Positions 6,339-14,385 of a stretch of DNA of 15,034 bases are shown here, piece by piece. Each line of letters opens with the position of its first letter. The first letter of the stretch is position 1. Under the pieces are notes generated by a model. That model had not been told where the DNA came from and ran no database searches. It saw nothing but the letters and a program-made list of their open reading frames with translations. Origin of the DNA: Parasulfuritortus sp037446165. GTDB taxonomy: Bacteria > Pseudomonadota > Gammaproteobacteria > Burkholderiales > Thiobacillaceae. The stretch spans positions 1 to 15,034 of the forward strand of contig JBBIJC010000059.1 of the NCBI GenBank assembly GCA_037446165.1, read 5' to 3'. A program made the translations under genes and the position numbers.

Positions 6339-7037
6339 TCAATAACCGCTGCAGTACTGGAAGTGCATGGGGTCCTTGCCTTTGCCGGCCCAGCGGCCGC
6401 CCCAGACGAAGCCCGAGCCTTCGAACAGTTCGACCAGGCGCGGGTCGATGTCGCCCGCGGTACCCATCGCGTTGGTGTTGGGATTGAGGTCGATGGCGAT
6501 GCCCCAGGAATGGGTCGAGGGCTTAACCTGGCCGCGCTTCGGCCGGTAGACATAGCAACCGCCGTAGGTCTTGACCGTGCTCTTCAGCCCCTGCGCGGCG
6601 ATGCGCTTGAACACGTCCTCGACCAGCGGCGCGACCAGCTTGTGGCAGCGAATCGTGGTGACCTTCTGGCTGGTGTCCCAGGACAGCGGAATCGGGAACG
6701 GCAGGACCGCCTTGACCATGCGCTCGACCTCCCATCTCGGGTCGATGCTGCCGTCGTCGCGGATGTATTTGAGGATGTCGCCGAAGGTATCGCGGATGGC
6801 CTGGAAGCCATTGGGCGGCGCGGGCCAGGCGGCCGGGGCGCGGGCAAGCCCGCTGGCGCTCGCGGTCAGCAGGTCGCGCGTCGAGGGCAGCTGGATCTGC
6901 TGGCCGACAAAGATCTGGCCGGGGTCCGGCAGACCATTGAAGTCGGCCAGCACGGCGGCCAGCTTCGCGTCGCCCAGCTCGGCCCGGGCGATTTTGCTCA
7001 GGGTATCGCCCTTCTTGATGAGGTAGGTCTTGGCCAT
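6339..7037 (-). CDS. LysM-domain peptidoglycan peptidase of the M15 (VanY-like) type
   Basis: The protein has 232 residues. The start at 7037 has AGGAG 8 nt upstream, and the LysM domain starts immediately after it. Residues 2-51 are a LysM repeat (YLIKKGDTLSKIA to VGQQIQLP), which binds N-acetylglucosamine chains. The catalytic domain runs from about 75 to 232. STHSWGIAIDLNP (174-186) supplies His176 and Asp183, and DPMHFQ (222-227) supplies His225, the three zinc ligands of M15 L,D- or D,D-peptidases. GFVWGGRW (209-216) is typical of the endopeptidase subgroup. No signal peptide is present, as in phage endolysins, so the enzyme would stay inside the cell unless released by a membrane lesion or an export device. 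It follows the CHAT gene by 134 bp and precedes DUF1353 by 16 bp. The enzyme class is confident; the exact bond cleaved is not known. Confidence 0.9.
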   Translation of the reverse strand: MAKTYLIKKGDTLSKIARAELGDAKLAAVLADFNGLPDPGQIFVGQQIQLPSTRDLLTASASGLARAPAAWPAPPNGFQAIRDTFGDILKYIRDDGSIDPRWEVERMVKAVLPFPIPLSWDTSQKVTTIRCHKLVAPLVEDVFKRIAAQGLKSTVKTYGGCYVYRPKRGQVKPSTHSWGIAIDLNPNTNAMGTAGDIDPRLVELFEGSGFVWGGRWAGKGKDPMHFQYCSGY

Positions 7038-7045
7038 GTCTTGTT

Positions 7046-7050
7046 CTCCT
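7046..7050 (-). promoter_or_regulatory. Shine-Dalgarno fixing the LysM-M15 start
   Basis: AGGAG on the minus strand lies 8 nt before the ATG at 7037. The longer open frame (to 7337) overlaps the CHAT gene and lacks a domain in its extra 100 residues. Confidence 0.65.
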
Positions 7051-7171
7051 TTCAATTGTTCAAACGCCCGAGGCGTCGGTCGCCCGGGCGGCGCCCCTTG
7101 CCACAAGCTTGCTACTTTCCAGCCTTGCCCCTGGCCGGCCTGGTCGTCGTCTTCCGGGATCGGGCCCTGGC

Positions 7172-10100
7172 CTACGCGGCGGCAGGCTTCGATCCGGCCG
7201 GGCCGGCCTCCGCCGGGCGCTGCGCGTAATAATCCGCCAGGGCATCGAGCACTTCGGCTTGGGCCAGATCGTTGCCCTGGTCGCGCAACCTCAGGAAGCG
7301 CGCCAGCAACCGCCACTGCTTGACCACTGAATCCCACTCGCGACCGCTCTGCGGCAGCGCGCTGACCGCCTGCTCATACTGGTCGTGCAGCCTGCGGGCG
7401 GTGTCGGTTCCGGCCTCGCCCGCGAGCAGCCACGCCGTCATTTCGGCATCGACGCTCATCACCGCATTCCAGAAATCCTTCTTGCCGGCATAGCCCCGGC
7501 GCGCCTGCTCGCCGCAGCGCCGGGCCAGCTCGATCGCCTGTGCCGGCGCGCCTTCCAGCGTCCCGGACAACCAGGCCATCGGCAGCATGTTGAGGCTGTT
7601 GTAGGGGCTCTGCGCCGGATCGCCCGCGACTGTGTTGCGGTAGCACCGGGCCGACTCGGCCAGCGCCTCTGCCACCGCTTTCCAGGCAGCGCCCTGCCGG
7701 GCCAGGGCAGCGGCCTTGAGCTTGTAGGCGCTGCCCAGCAAGGCGTCGCGTTCGGCATTGCGCAAGACTCCCTGCCCGCCGCGCACCGCCTCGGTCAACG
7801 CCTTGAGACGATGAATGCTGCTGTCGAACAGCGGCCAGGCCTCGGCGTACTTGCCCTGGTCGGCCAGCTTGCCGGCATGGCGCGCTTCGATGTTGGCGAG
7901 CTGTTCGATGGCCTTCACCGCCACCCGCCCCGACTCGTCGGCCAACTGCACTGCGCGCAGATAGGCCTCCCGCGCCGCCTCGAAGCCCTCCGCCCCCAGA
8001 TCGCGGTACAGGGCAGCCACGGCCTGCTGCACCTCGGGCCGTTGTGCCCACTCGGCCGGGCATTTTGCCAGCAGCCGCGCGAGCCACTGGCTTTCCCTGG
8101 CAAAGCCAGGCCTGTTGGCGTCGCCCTGGCTGTGCTTGTTGCTGATCTGGCGCTGCTGCAAGGCCGACAACAGCTCCTCGATGGCAACCAGGGTCCGGCC
8201 GCGGCTGCCCGCTTCGTCGTCGTCCTTGTTCAGCAGCTTGTAGCCCGGGTCGCCATAAGCCTGGTAGGCGCCCCAGGTGTTGCTGGCGGGATGCCGCCGA
8301 TTGGCCATCTTGCGGGCCGCGAAGATGGCATCGCCGAAGCTGTCGCCCTGGTTCAGCCGGTCGAAGAAGGTGCTGGCATAGGTGCAGGCCGCCTCGTCGT
8401 TCACTTCCCAGCCGGCGGCCACCACGCAGCGCACGCCCATTTCGATCAGCTCGCGGGCCAGGCTGTAGGCCAGCCGGTTGGGCTGGCTGTAGGGATTGCT
8501 CATGCTGCCCAGATGGCAGCAGCTGAGGAACACCACCTCAGGCACCACCTCCATCTGGCTGACCTCCACCGCCGTGATCAGCAGGCCGTCGGACAGCACC
8601 ACGCCGGTGTAGGCGCGACCATCCTTGCCCATGGCCTCGAAGATGCCGTGCGAGCTGATCATCAGCACCCGGTAGGGCCGGTCGTAGAGGGCGGAGAAGA
8701 CGTCCAGCGCCGCCGCACCGGGTACGGTCATGACGATGTCGCCCTCGCCCCAGCCGGCATTGCGCAGGCCTTCGCTGACCAGTTGCCCTTCGCGTTCGGC
8801 GGCCGGCAGGTCGATCAGGGCTTTGGTGCCGCCCGGGAAGCGCTTGTCGAAGCCGTCGGTGCCGGGGTTGGCGATGATGCAGGCGGTATTGCGGTTGGCG
8901 GTGCGCACCGTGGGCCGGTAGCGGGTGGTGGCCAGCTGGCGCACCATGGCCGTGCCCAGGACCAGGGGCTCGTCATCCGCCTGGAGCAGTTCCCAGGGCA
9001 GGTTGGCGGTATAGCCATCGAGCACCAGCAGCAGGCGCGACTGTTCCCGGGACGCGGCCTTGTAGTCGAGCGGCACCATGAGCTGGAACAGGGTGCGACC
9101 AAGCTTGGCATCGTAGGCCGGGTTGTGGCGCTGATCGCGGATGATGGCCTCGACCAGGCCGGGCTGGCGCTGCTGCCATTCGGTTTCGGCCCGCGCCCGC
9201 TGGGACAGGAAGACGTATTTGAGCCGCTCCGGGTAGTAGGGTTCACGCCCGGTCCCGGCCGGCGCGGCGGACGACGGGGTGACGTTGTCGGCGGCCGACT
9301 GGCCGGCCTCCCGATCCTGGGTCTGGCGGCAAAGCCGCTGCAGCAGCTCCTGGGGCATGGCGGACTGGCAGCGCACCTCGTAGCACTCCGGCGCGCAATA
9401 CAGCTCGGGCGCGTCGGCATCGGTGACGATCAGACGGGACCAGTGGCCCAGGTCCTCGGTGGTGCACAAACGCTCCAGGACACCGTCGCACTCGGTCATC
9501 ACGGCGGCCGGCTCGATGCATGCCCCCATGGCCTTGAGTTCGCCTTCCATCCTGGCCGGCAGATTGAGCACGGCGCGGGCGGCGGAGATGGCTGCATCCC
9601 GGAACAGTTCGATGAAGCACAGGTCGGTGACTGCCAGGCCATGGTCGCGGGTCCGGCTCATGGCGTCGTTGAACTGGCGGTTGGCTTCCAGCACGCCGCG
9701 GGTGATGGCCGCCACCGACTCGACCACACTGATGTTGGCGGTTGAATTCCAGCCGATCAGCAGGCTGTAGAGCTGGACCGGGTCGCCCGGCCTGACGCCG
9801 ATGACGTCGCGCATCTGCAGCAGGAAGCGGACCACCGCCGCCCGCGTGGTCTCGGCAACCTGGCGCGCGCTCAACTGGCCGTTGAACGGCCCCAGGCCGA
9901 CCACCACCGCGCCGTGCAGGCTGCCCCGCGACTTCTCTTCCGAGTTGGGCGGTTGCAGGACCACGGCGCAGGTGCCGATCTCGCTGGCATAGACGCCCAG
10001 CCGTTCCCGCTCGGACAAGGCGTTGCGAAGCATGCCGTCCAGGGCCGCTTCGGCGCCGGTGATGGCGTCGCCGATGTAGTGGCCGCACAGCACCGGCTGA

Positions 10101-13100
10101 TCCAGGTAACGCAGATCGCCGGCGCGCACCGCCACTCGCAGCACCTGCCGGGTACGGGTCGTCTGGCGCCGGCGCGGGCCGCTGCCCAGGAAGGCGCGGG
10201 CCAGTTCCTCTTCGCCCGGCACCACTGGCGGCGACGCTTCCAGCACGAAGCCGGGTGCCTCTTCGCCGCGTCGGCGCGGCAGCCGGCCCAGCTTGCCGGT
10301 GGCGCCGGTCTGCAACAGCTCGGCGATGGCCGGGAAATAGTCTTCCGTGCCGACCAGATCGGCGTGTTCGACCGGCATGTACCAGCAGCGGCTGTCCGGG
10401 TCCAGGTTGTCCAGCCGGCCCGAGGCCCAGGTGACCGAGCCGTCGCCGTCGGCCGTGAACAGCAGTTGCAGGCGGCCGTCACTGGCGCGCTGCACGCCGC
10501 AGGGGGTCTTGTCGCTCTGGCCGAAGACGTAGGACACCTGCTCGCTATTGGGGATGTCCCTGGGCAGGTTGTTCCAGAGCGTCCGGGTCTGATCCAGCAC
10601 GCTCTGAACCGGCACGCCGCAGGTCTGGTCGGGATACCAGAGGTCGGTGTTCTTGTCCTTCAGGTCATTCCACACCGATTGCGTGTAGTAGTCGTCCGGC
10701 GCGATCCGCGGCTCGCTGCCGGTGTCCAGAAAACCCGGCCTGGGCAGCAGGGCCAAAGCGCCCGGGAAGCCGGCGACGATGTCCAGCACCTGCTGCAGGT
10801 TGTGGCTCAGGTCCAGCTTCTCCAGCTTGCGCATGGAGTCGCTCTTGCCGAGCAGGGTATGCACCATCAGGTGGGAACCGTTGTTGGGCGTGCCGAACAT
10901 CAGCAGACGGCCGCCGGAATCGAGCACCTTCTGCCAGGTATCCGGGTGATTCCGGATCAGGGTCCGGGCCACCAGGCCGCCCATGCTGTGGGCCAGCAGG
11001 CGGATGGGCTGGCCGGGGTGGTCAGCCACGGCCTGGTCAACCACTGCCTTCAGCTCGACCGCGCACCGGTCCAGGGAATGGCGCCAGTCGTAGGGCGCGC
11101 GCACCACCGCGTGGCTGGCGGCCAGGTAGTCGGCCAGGTTGCCGTAAAGCATCTCGTACAGGTCCTCTGCCTGTACGTTGCCGGCGTCCGGATACTGGAT
11201 GCGGCTCAGCTTGCCGAGCAACAGGCTGACCAAGTCGAACCAGATGCGGTCGCCGCTGCCCGGCTCGGCCGGGCGCTTGCGGTCGACCTCGATGTGGGAG
11301 CCCATGATGCCCGGGATGACGATCGCCACCGGCCTGGGTCCCGCCACACCCCGTGCAACGGCAGGAACGCGCTCTTCCCAGGGGATCTTGCTGGCGCCGG
11401 TGAGGGGCAGGAACTGGTTCAGCTGCGCCAGATCGGCGGCCTGCTCGGCGGCCAGCCAGGCGGCCAGGGCGTTGCGGGTGTCGAGGTTGCTGAAGTAGCG
11501 GAAGTGGGTGACCGAAGCGCCCTGATCATAGAGATAGCGGGCGCCGGGCTGGAAGCCGAGACCGGCATACATGGAATCGGTGTCCACCACCAGGTCGTTG
11601 TCGGCCTGGTCGAACAGGCGCCAGTCGCAGAACAGGTTGGCGATGCGCCGGCGCAGGTTGTCCAGGCCGAGGCCGTCGAACTCGGTATCGCCGGCGATCA
11701 CCGCCATGGCGATGCCGTCCCGCCGACGGGTGCCGGGATTGGCCAGGAACATGGCCAGGGGCGAATCGGTACGCATGGCGAAGAGCCCCGGGATCAGGCG
11801 CGGATCGATGCGCCGGCCGGCAATCTCCAGGACCAGCCGCTTCAATACCCCGAGGCAGCTGGACGCGCCCTGGCCGAAGGCCTCGCCAGCCACCGGCCCG
11901 CCCACTGCGCTGGCCACCGCGCCGACCAGGGCGCCGCCGCCCACCTGCACCAGATTGAGAAAGTCGGACAGGGCGGCGTCCAGGTTGGCGGACAGGAAGC
12001 GGGTGCCCCGCGCCGGACAGGCCACACGCACGTAGCGTTCGACCACGATCTGGCCTTGCGCCAGGCTGTCGCGGATGGCCCGCAGCCGGGTCCGCTCTTC
12101 GCTCGCCACCCCGGCCAGACCGTCCGGATCATCGCTGCCGGTGGTGTCGATCTGGTAGGCGTCGATGGCCTTGTCGTCGACCTGGCCCAGACACATGAGA
12201 TCGCCCACCAGACCGCCGCGCGAATGGGTCAGCAGGGAAACCCGCGCCCCCTTGGGCAAGGCTTCGAGCAAGGCCCGGGCATTCTCTGACGGGCTTTCCG
12301 AGATGGTGCGGTGCTCGAAGCCGAAGATGCCGCCGGGAAAGCGCTGCTGCAGCTTGTCCCAAGTATCCTGGTTTTCGCGCAGGTCGGCGAAACTGCCGAG
12401 GGTGTAGGAGGCGGTGCCGTGGATCAGCACCAGCATCGGCTTGCCGGCGGCGGCATCGGCCAGGCGGGGATCGCCGGCCAGACAGCGGTCGGCGGGATCC
12501 AGGGTCTGGTCGTGCCACCGGTACAGGCCCGGCCGCCCCGCCAGGCGTGACTCGATCTGCCACATCAGGGCCTTGGCCCCGAGCACCGTGGCCTCGTCGT
12601 AGACCTTGTCCTGGACCAGATCGCCCAGCTTGTCCCTGGCCCATTTCAGGGCCAGGTCCTTGGCCGCGTCGACCAGCCCGTCCTTGGGCAGGCCCAGCAC
12701 CGACACCGCCTTCCAGAACACGTCGCCCATGCCCCGGCTGGCGGCATTGGGGTCCTTGAACAGGCCGAAATCGACCACTCCGTCCACCACCGCCTCGGGC
12801 CTCACCCGGGCCACCGACTCGGCCAGGACGTCAGAGCGGATGAACAGGGTGGTGCCATCCTCCGCCTCCACCGCCAGCAGTTGCCCCTTGCCGGTTGCAA
12901 GCGTTTCGGCTTGGCCGGCGCCCATGCCACGGCTCGGTGCGGCCAGTTTGAACACCTGCTCCACCGTGACCCCCGCCAGCAGGGGATCGACAGCCCCCGC
13001 GCCGACCGCCGACCGGGTGGTGGCCCGGAGCAAGGGAGGCAGTGGCAGTTCCTGGGTCGAATCCAGCGTGCCGATGGTCAGGAACTTGAGCGAGTTGGGA

Positions 13101-13114
13101 ACGGGCTGAGTCAT
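7172..13114 (-). CDS. 1980-residue multidomain protein: alpha/beta hydrolase, LCAT-like hydrolase, CHAT protease, TPR-like tail
   Basis: The start at 13114 has GAGGAG 10 nt upstream. Domain 1 (about 225-545) is an alpha/beta hydrolase: LVLIHGTAS (228-236), nucleophile elbow LLTHSRGG with Ser298, and later acidic and His segments around NDLVVDTDS and THFRYF. Domain 2 (about 594-930) resembles lecithin-cholesterol acyltransferase lipases: VIPGIMGSHIEVD, AHSMGGLVAR with Ser710, MFGTPNNGSH, GDGSV with Asp891, and VEHADLV with His917. Residues about 985-1270 form a domain I cannot name. A CHAT caspase-fold protease follows (about 1290-1630): NLPWELL, MISSHG with His1489, and FLSCCHLG with Cys1533 (Cys1532 beside it). 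GVRCVVAAGWEVND and AYQAYGDP complete the CHAT signature. The helical tail (about 1690-1965) is TPR-like. There is no signal peptide. CHAT proteases act in bacterial immunity and cell death; the two lipase-like domains suggest a membrane-attacking output. That role is inferred. Confidence 0.92.
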   Translation of the reverse strand: MTQPVPNSLKFLTIGTLDSTQELPLPPLLRATTRSAVGAGAVDPLLAGVTVEQVFKLAAPSRGMGAGQAETLATGKGQLLAVEAEDGTTLFIRSDVLAESVARVRPEAVVDGVVDFGLFKDPNAASRGMGDVFWKAVSVLGLPKDGLVDAAKDLALKWARDKLGDLVQDKVYDEATVLGAKALMWQIESRLAGRPGLYRWHDQTLDPADRCLAGDPRLADAAAGKPMLVLIHGTASYTLGSFADLRENQDTWDKLQQRFPGGIFGFEHRTISESPSENARALLEALPKGARVSLLTHSRGGLVGDLMCLGQVDDKAIDAYQIDTTGSDDPDGLAGVASEERTRLRAIRDSLAQGQIVVERYVRVACPARGTRFLSANLDAALSDFLNLVQVGGGALVGAVASAVGGPVAGEAFGQGASSCLGVLKRLVLEIAGRRIDPRLIPGLFAMRTDSPLAMFLANPGTRRRDGIAMAVIAGDTEFDGLGLDNLRRRIANLFCDWRLFDQADNDLVVDTDSMYAGLGFQPGARYLYDQGASVTHFRYFSNLDTRNALAAWLAAEQAADLAQLNQFLPLTGASKIPWEERVPAVARGVAGPRPVAIVIPGIMGSHIEVDRKRPAEPGSGDRIWFDLVSLLLGKLSRIQYPDAGNVQAEDLYEMLYGNLADYLAASHAVVRAPYDWRHSLDRCAVELKAVVDQAVADHPGQPIRLLAHSMGGLVARTLIRNHPDTWQKVLDSGGRLLMFGTPNNGSHLMVHTLLGKSDSMRKLEKLDLSHNLQQVLDIVAGFPGALALLPRPGFLDTGSEPRIAPDDYYTQSVWNDLKDKNTDLWYPDQTCGVPVQSVLDQTRTLWNNLPRDIPNSEQVSYVFGQSDKTPCGVQRASDGRLQLLFTADGDGSVTWASGRLDNLDPDSRCWYMPVEHADLVGTEDYFPAIAELLQTGATGKLGRLPRRRGEEAPGFVLEASPPVVPGEEELARAFLGSGPRRRQTTRTRQVLRVAVRAGDLRYLDQPVLCGHYIGDAITGAEAALDGMLRNALSERERLGVYASEIGTCAVVLQPPNSEEKSRGSLHGAVVVGLGPFNGQLSARQVAETTRAAVVRFLLQMRDVIGVRPGDPVQLYSLLIGWNSTANISVVESVAAITRGVLEANRQFNDAMSRTRDHGLAVTDLCFIELFRDAAISAARAVLNLPARMEGELKAMGACIEPAAVMTECDGVLERLCTTEDLGHWSRLIVTDADAPELYCAPECYEVRCQSAMPQELLQRLCRQTQDREAGQSAADNVTPSSAAPAGTGREPYYPERLKYVFLSQRARAETEWQQRQPGLVEAIIRDQRHNPAYDAKLGRTLFQLMVPLDYKAASREQSRLLLVLDGYTANLPWELLQADDEPLVLGTAMVRQLATTRYRPTVRTANRNTACIIANPGTDGFDKRFPGGTKALIDLPAAEREGQLVSEGLRNAGWGEGDIVMTVPGAAALDVFSALYDRPYRVLMISSHGIFEAMGKDGRAYTGVVLSDGLLITAVEVSQMEVVPEVVFLSCCHLGSMSNPYSQPNRLAYSLARELIEMGVRCVVAAGWEVNDEAACTYASTFFDRLNQGDSFGDAIFAARKMANRRHPASNTWGAYQAYGDPGYKLLNKDDDEAGSRGRTLVAIEELLSALQQRQISNKHSQGDANRPGFARESQWLARLLAKCPAEWAQRPEVQQAVAALYRDLGAEGFEAAREAYLRAVQLADESGRVAVKAIEQLANIEARHAGKLADQGKYAEAWPLFDSSIHRLKALTEAVRGGQGVLRNAERDALLGSAYKLKAAALARQGAAWKAVAEALAESARCYRNTVAGDPAQSPYNSLNMLPMAWLSGTLEGAPAQAIELARRCGEQARRGYAGKKDFWNAVMSVDAEMTAWLLAGEAGTDTARRLHDQYEQAVSALPQSGREWDSVVKQWRLLARFLRLRDQGNDLAQAEVLDALADYYAQRPAEAGPAGSKPAAA

Positions 13115-13215
13115 GGCGGTAAAACTCCTCTGGTTCTGTGTGGGTGCGTCAGGTATTCATCCCGCATCACCCAAAGCGATTTCGGGCCTGAGCGGTATGC
13201 CTGTGGCACGGCCGC

Positions 13216-14007
13216 TCACGCGAACACCCTGAACCGGCGAGCGGTCGCGCTGCCCAGGATCTGGGGATGCTGCGGCAGGCGGCTGTTGGGCAGATACAGG
13301 CCGATGGCCTTGAACCAGGCATCGTAGGTACTCGGCCTGGTGCTGCGCAGGGCCTTCAGGGCGTAGTAGGTGAAGGCGCCGTTGGGCCGGCCCTGGAAGC
13401 TGGTGTCGTAGCTGTATTCGCTGTCCATGCAGCCGGCCAGCAACAGGTCGCCGCCGCTCTTGCGCAGGCCGCCGATCAACGCCCTCGGGCGCATCGGCGA
13501 AGTGGGCAGCTCGCTCTGATGCATCCAGTCCTGGGGCGGCATGAAGCGGACCCGGGGCATGCCGGGGTCGAGATCTTCTTCGATGCCCCGGGTCACCGAA
13601 CCGGAATGGCAACTGTCGGAAATGAGCAGGATGCGCACCTCGGCGGCGCGGCGCGCGAACATCTGGCGGATCTCGTCGTCGACCAGGGGCCCCGCCGTAG
13701 TGATGTCCGCGGGGCACAGCGCCTCGTCCCGGCCGTCCGGCTCGTCGCCCGAGCTGTCGGGCACCCAGGTGCCGTGGCCGGAATAGGTGAACACCACGGT
13801 TTCGCCCGCCCTTGCGCCCAGAATCATGTCGCTCATTGCCTTGAGCATGGCCGCCCGGCTGGCCTGGGCGTTCAGCAGATTGGTAACGGAATAGCCCCGC
13901 GTGACGAGTTCGGCCGACCAGTCATTCGCATCGTTGACGCAGCCAGACAGATCGTTTTGCGTGCCCGGGTAATCGTTGATGCCGATGCACAATGCCTTGT
14001 TGGCCAT
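13216..14007 (-). CDS. caspase-family protease (metacaspase-like, peptidase C14)
   Basis: The protein has 263 residues. KALCIGINDYPG (4-15) is the standard first strand. VVFTYSGHGT (71-80) holds catalytic His78, and ILLISDSCHSGS (126-137) holds catalytic Cys133. DEPDGRDEALCPAD (88-101) is the acidic loop seen in metacaspases, which usually cleave after Arg or Lys. The C-terminal QHPQILGSA matches the conserved end of the fold. It is a single-domain protease with no sensor domain or signal peptide, so activation probably depends on a partner. It is the first gene of the minus-strand array, with AAGGAGG 6 nt before the ATG, and is followed 101 bp later by the CHAT gene. Neighbouring TIR genes suggest control by a nucleotide signal, which is inference. 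The family call is firm. Confidence 0.94.
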   Translation of the reverse strand: MANKALCIGINDYPGTQNDLSGCVNDANDWSAELVTRGYSVTNLLNAQASRAAMLKAMSDMILGARAGETVVFTYSGHGTWVPDSSGDEPDGRDEALCPADITTAGPLVDDEIRQMFARRAAEVRILLISDSCHSGSVTRGIEEDLDPGMPRVRFMPPQDWMHQSELPTSPMRPRALIGGLRKSGGDLLLAGCMDSEYSYDTSFQGRPNGAFTYYALKALRSTRPSTYDAWFKAIGLYLPNSRLPQHPQILGSATARRFRVFA

Positions 14008-14013
14008 GAAACC

Positions 14014-14020
14014 CCTCCTT
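14014..14020 (-). promoter_or_regulatory. strong Shine-Dalgarno of the caspase gene
   Basis: AAGGAGG on the minus strand, 6 nt before the ATG at 14007, is a near-perfect ribosome site. It fits a first gene of an operon that is translated well. Confidence 0.7.
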
Positions 14021-14105
14021 GTGTAATTTATGTTCAGGACATGAAAACCATCCCGGTCGATTCTGTTTGCATCTACCTGACTCGGAAGCGATTTGCATCG
14101 CCAAA

Positions 14106-14214
14106 GGAAACGCTGATTTAATCGACTTCGTCGCTCCCGCGTAGGCGGGAGCCCAGTCGAATCAAGGCACTGGATCCCCGCCTACGCGGGGATGACGAAT
14201 AAATCAGCGTTTCC
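14106..14214. repeat. nested palindromic element (MITE- or dRS3-like)
   Basis: Perfect 15-bp terminal inverted repeats GGAAACGCTGATTTA (14106-14120) and TAAATCAGCGTTTCC (14200-14214) bound a 109-bp unit. Inside are 31-bp imperfect inverted arms (14127-14157 and 14169-14199). Each arm is itself a hairpin: CTCCCGC-GTAG-GCGGGAG at 14134-14151 and ATCCCCGC-CTAC-GCGGGGAT at 14174-14193. Short CCCGC/GCGGG palindromes with this spacing are a widespread dispersed repeat type in proteobacteria and resemble neisserial dRS3 units. The terminal repeats suggest a non-autonomous mobile element. No target-site duplication is obvious (CCAA occurs on both sides but overlaps one end). When transcribed, it would fold into strong stems and could terminate or stabilise transcripts between the two divergent units. 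Confidence 0.8.
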
Positions 14215-14328
14215 CAAGGCAAGTCATTACCACAATGCAATTGCGCAAATATGAAAACTAAAAATAGCAGTTTCCCTGCGATTCGCCATGCCTGATCGGA
14301 CAACCTGCCCGACTGAGGGCTGCGCGCC

Positions 14329-14358
14329 TCGGCAAGACGGCTGCGCATCCCCTACAAT
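14329..14358 (+). promoter_or_regulatory. probable sigma-70 promoter of metG
   Basis: A TACAAT box at 14353-14358 is a good -10 element, 27 bp before the metG ATG. The best -35 at 18-bp spacing is TCGGCA (14329-14334), matching four of six consensus bases. The pairing is plausible but not strong. Confidence 0.4.
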
Positions 14359-14385
14359 GGCGGGATTCATCCAGGTTGCCCGATC

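Larger units (their letters stand above)
14008..14385. other. divergent intergenic region between caspase operon and metG
   Basis: This 378-bp gap separates the minus-strand array from the plus-strand metG. From left to right it holds the caspase ribosome site, about 85 bp with no promoter I can call with confidence, the nested palindromic element (14106-14214), an AT-rich stretch (about 14221-14275) with the palindrome TTGCGCAA at 14241-14248, and the probable metG promoter. The AT-rich stretch stands out in this GC-rich window and could contain promoter or regulator sites for either side. No tRNA or coding gene was found here. Confidence 0.6.

Noticed and set aside
7075..7095. CGCCCGGGCG palindrome between the CHAT and LysM-M15 genes as a terminator
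   Set aside because: There is no U-run after it on the minus strand and such GC palindromes are expected by chance in this composition.
7385..9745. 786-codon plus-strand open frame
   Set aside because: It lies antisense to the CHAT gene, whose domains and catalytic motifs are clear. The translation is rich in Gly, Ala, Gln and His with no recognisable motif, as expected from high-GC antisense frames.
9914..12289. 791-codon plus-strand open frame
   Set aside because: Also antisense to the CHAT gene, over its hydrolase domains; composition is low-complexity Gly/Ala/Gln/His and no domain is visible.
13111..13167. 18-codon ORF whose stop overlaps the CHAT start codon
   Set aside because: The overlap is suggestive of coupling, but no Shine-Dalgarno precedes its ATG and the CHAT gene has its own GAGGAG. 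Chance is the simpler explanation.
13157..13717. 186-codon minus-strand frame overlapping the caspase gene
   Set aside because: It is a shifted frame of the caspase gene on the same strand. The caspase frame carries the His and Cys motifs and the ribosome site.
14020..14105. promoter for the caspase operon
   Set aside because: AT-rich pieces such as CATAAA occur just before the ribosome site, but no -35 and -10 pair with acceptable spacing could be found, so no box is called.
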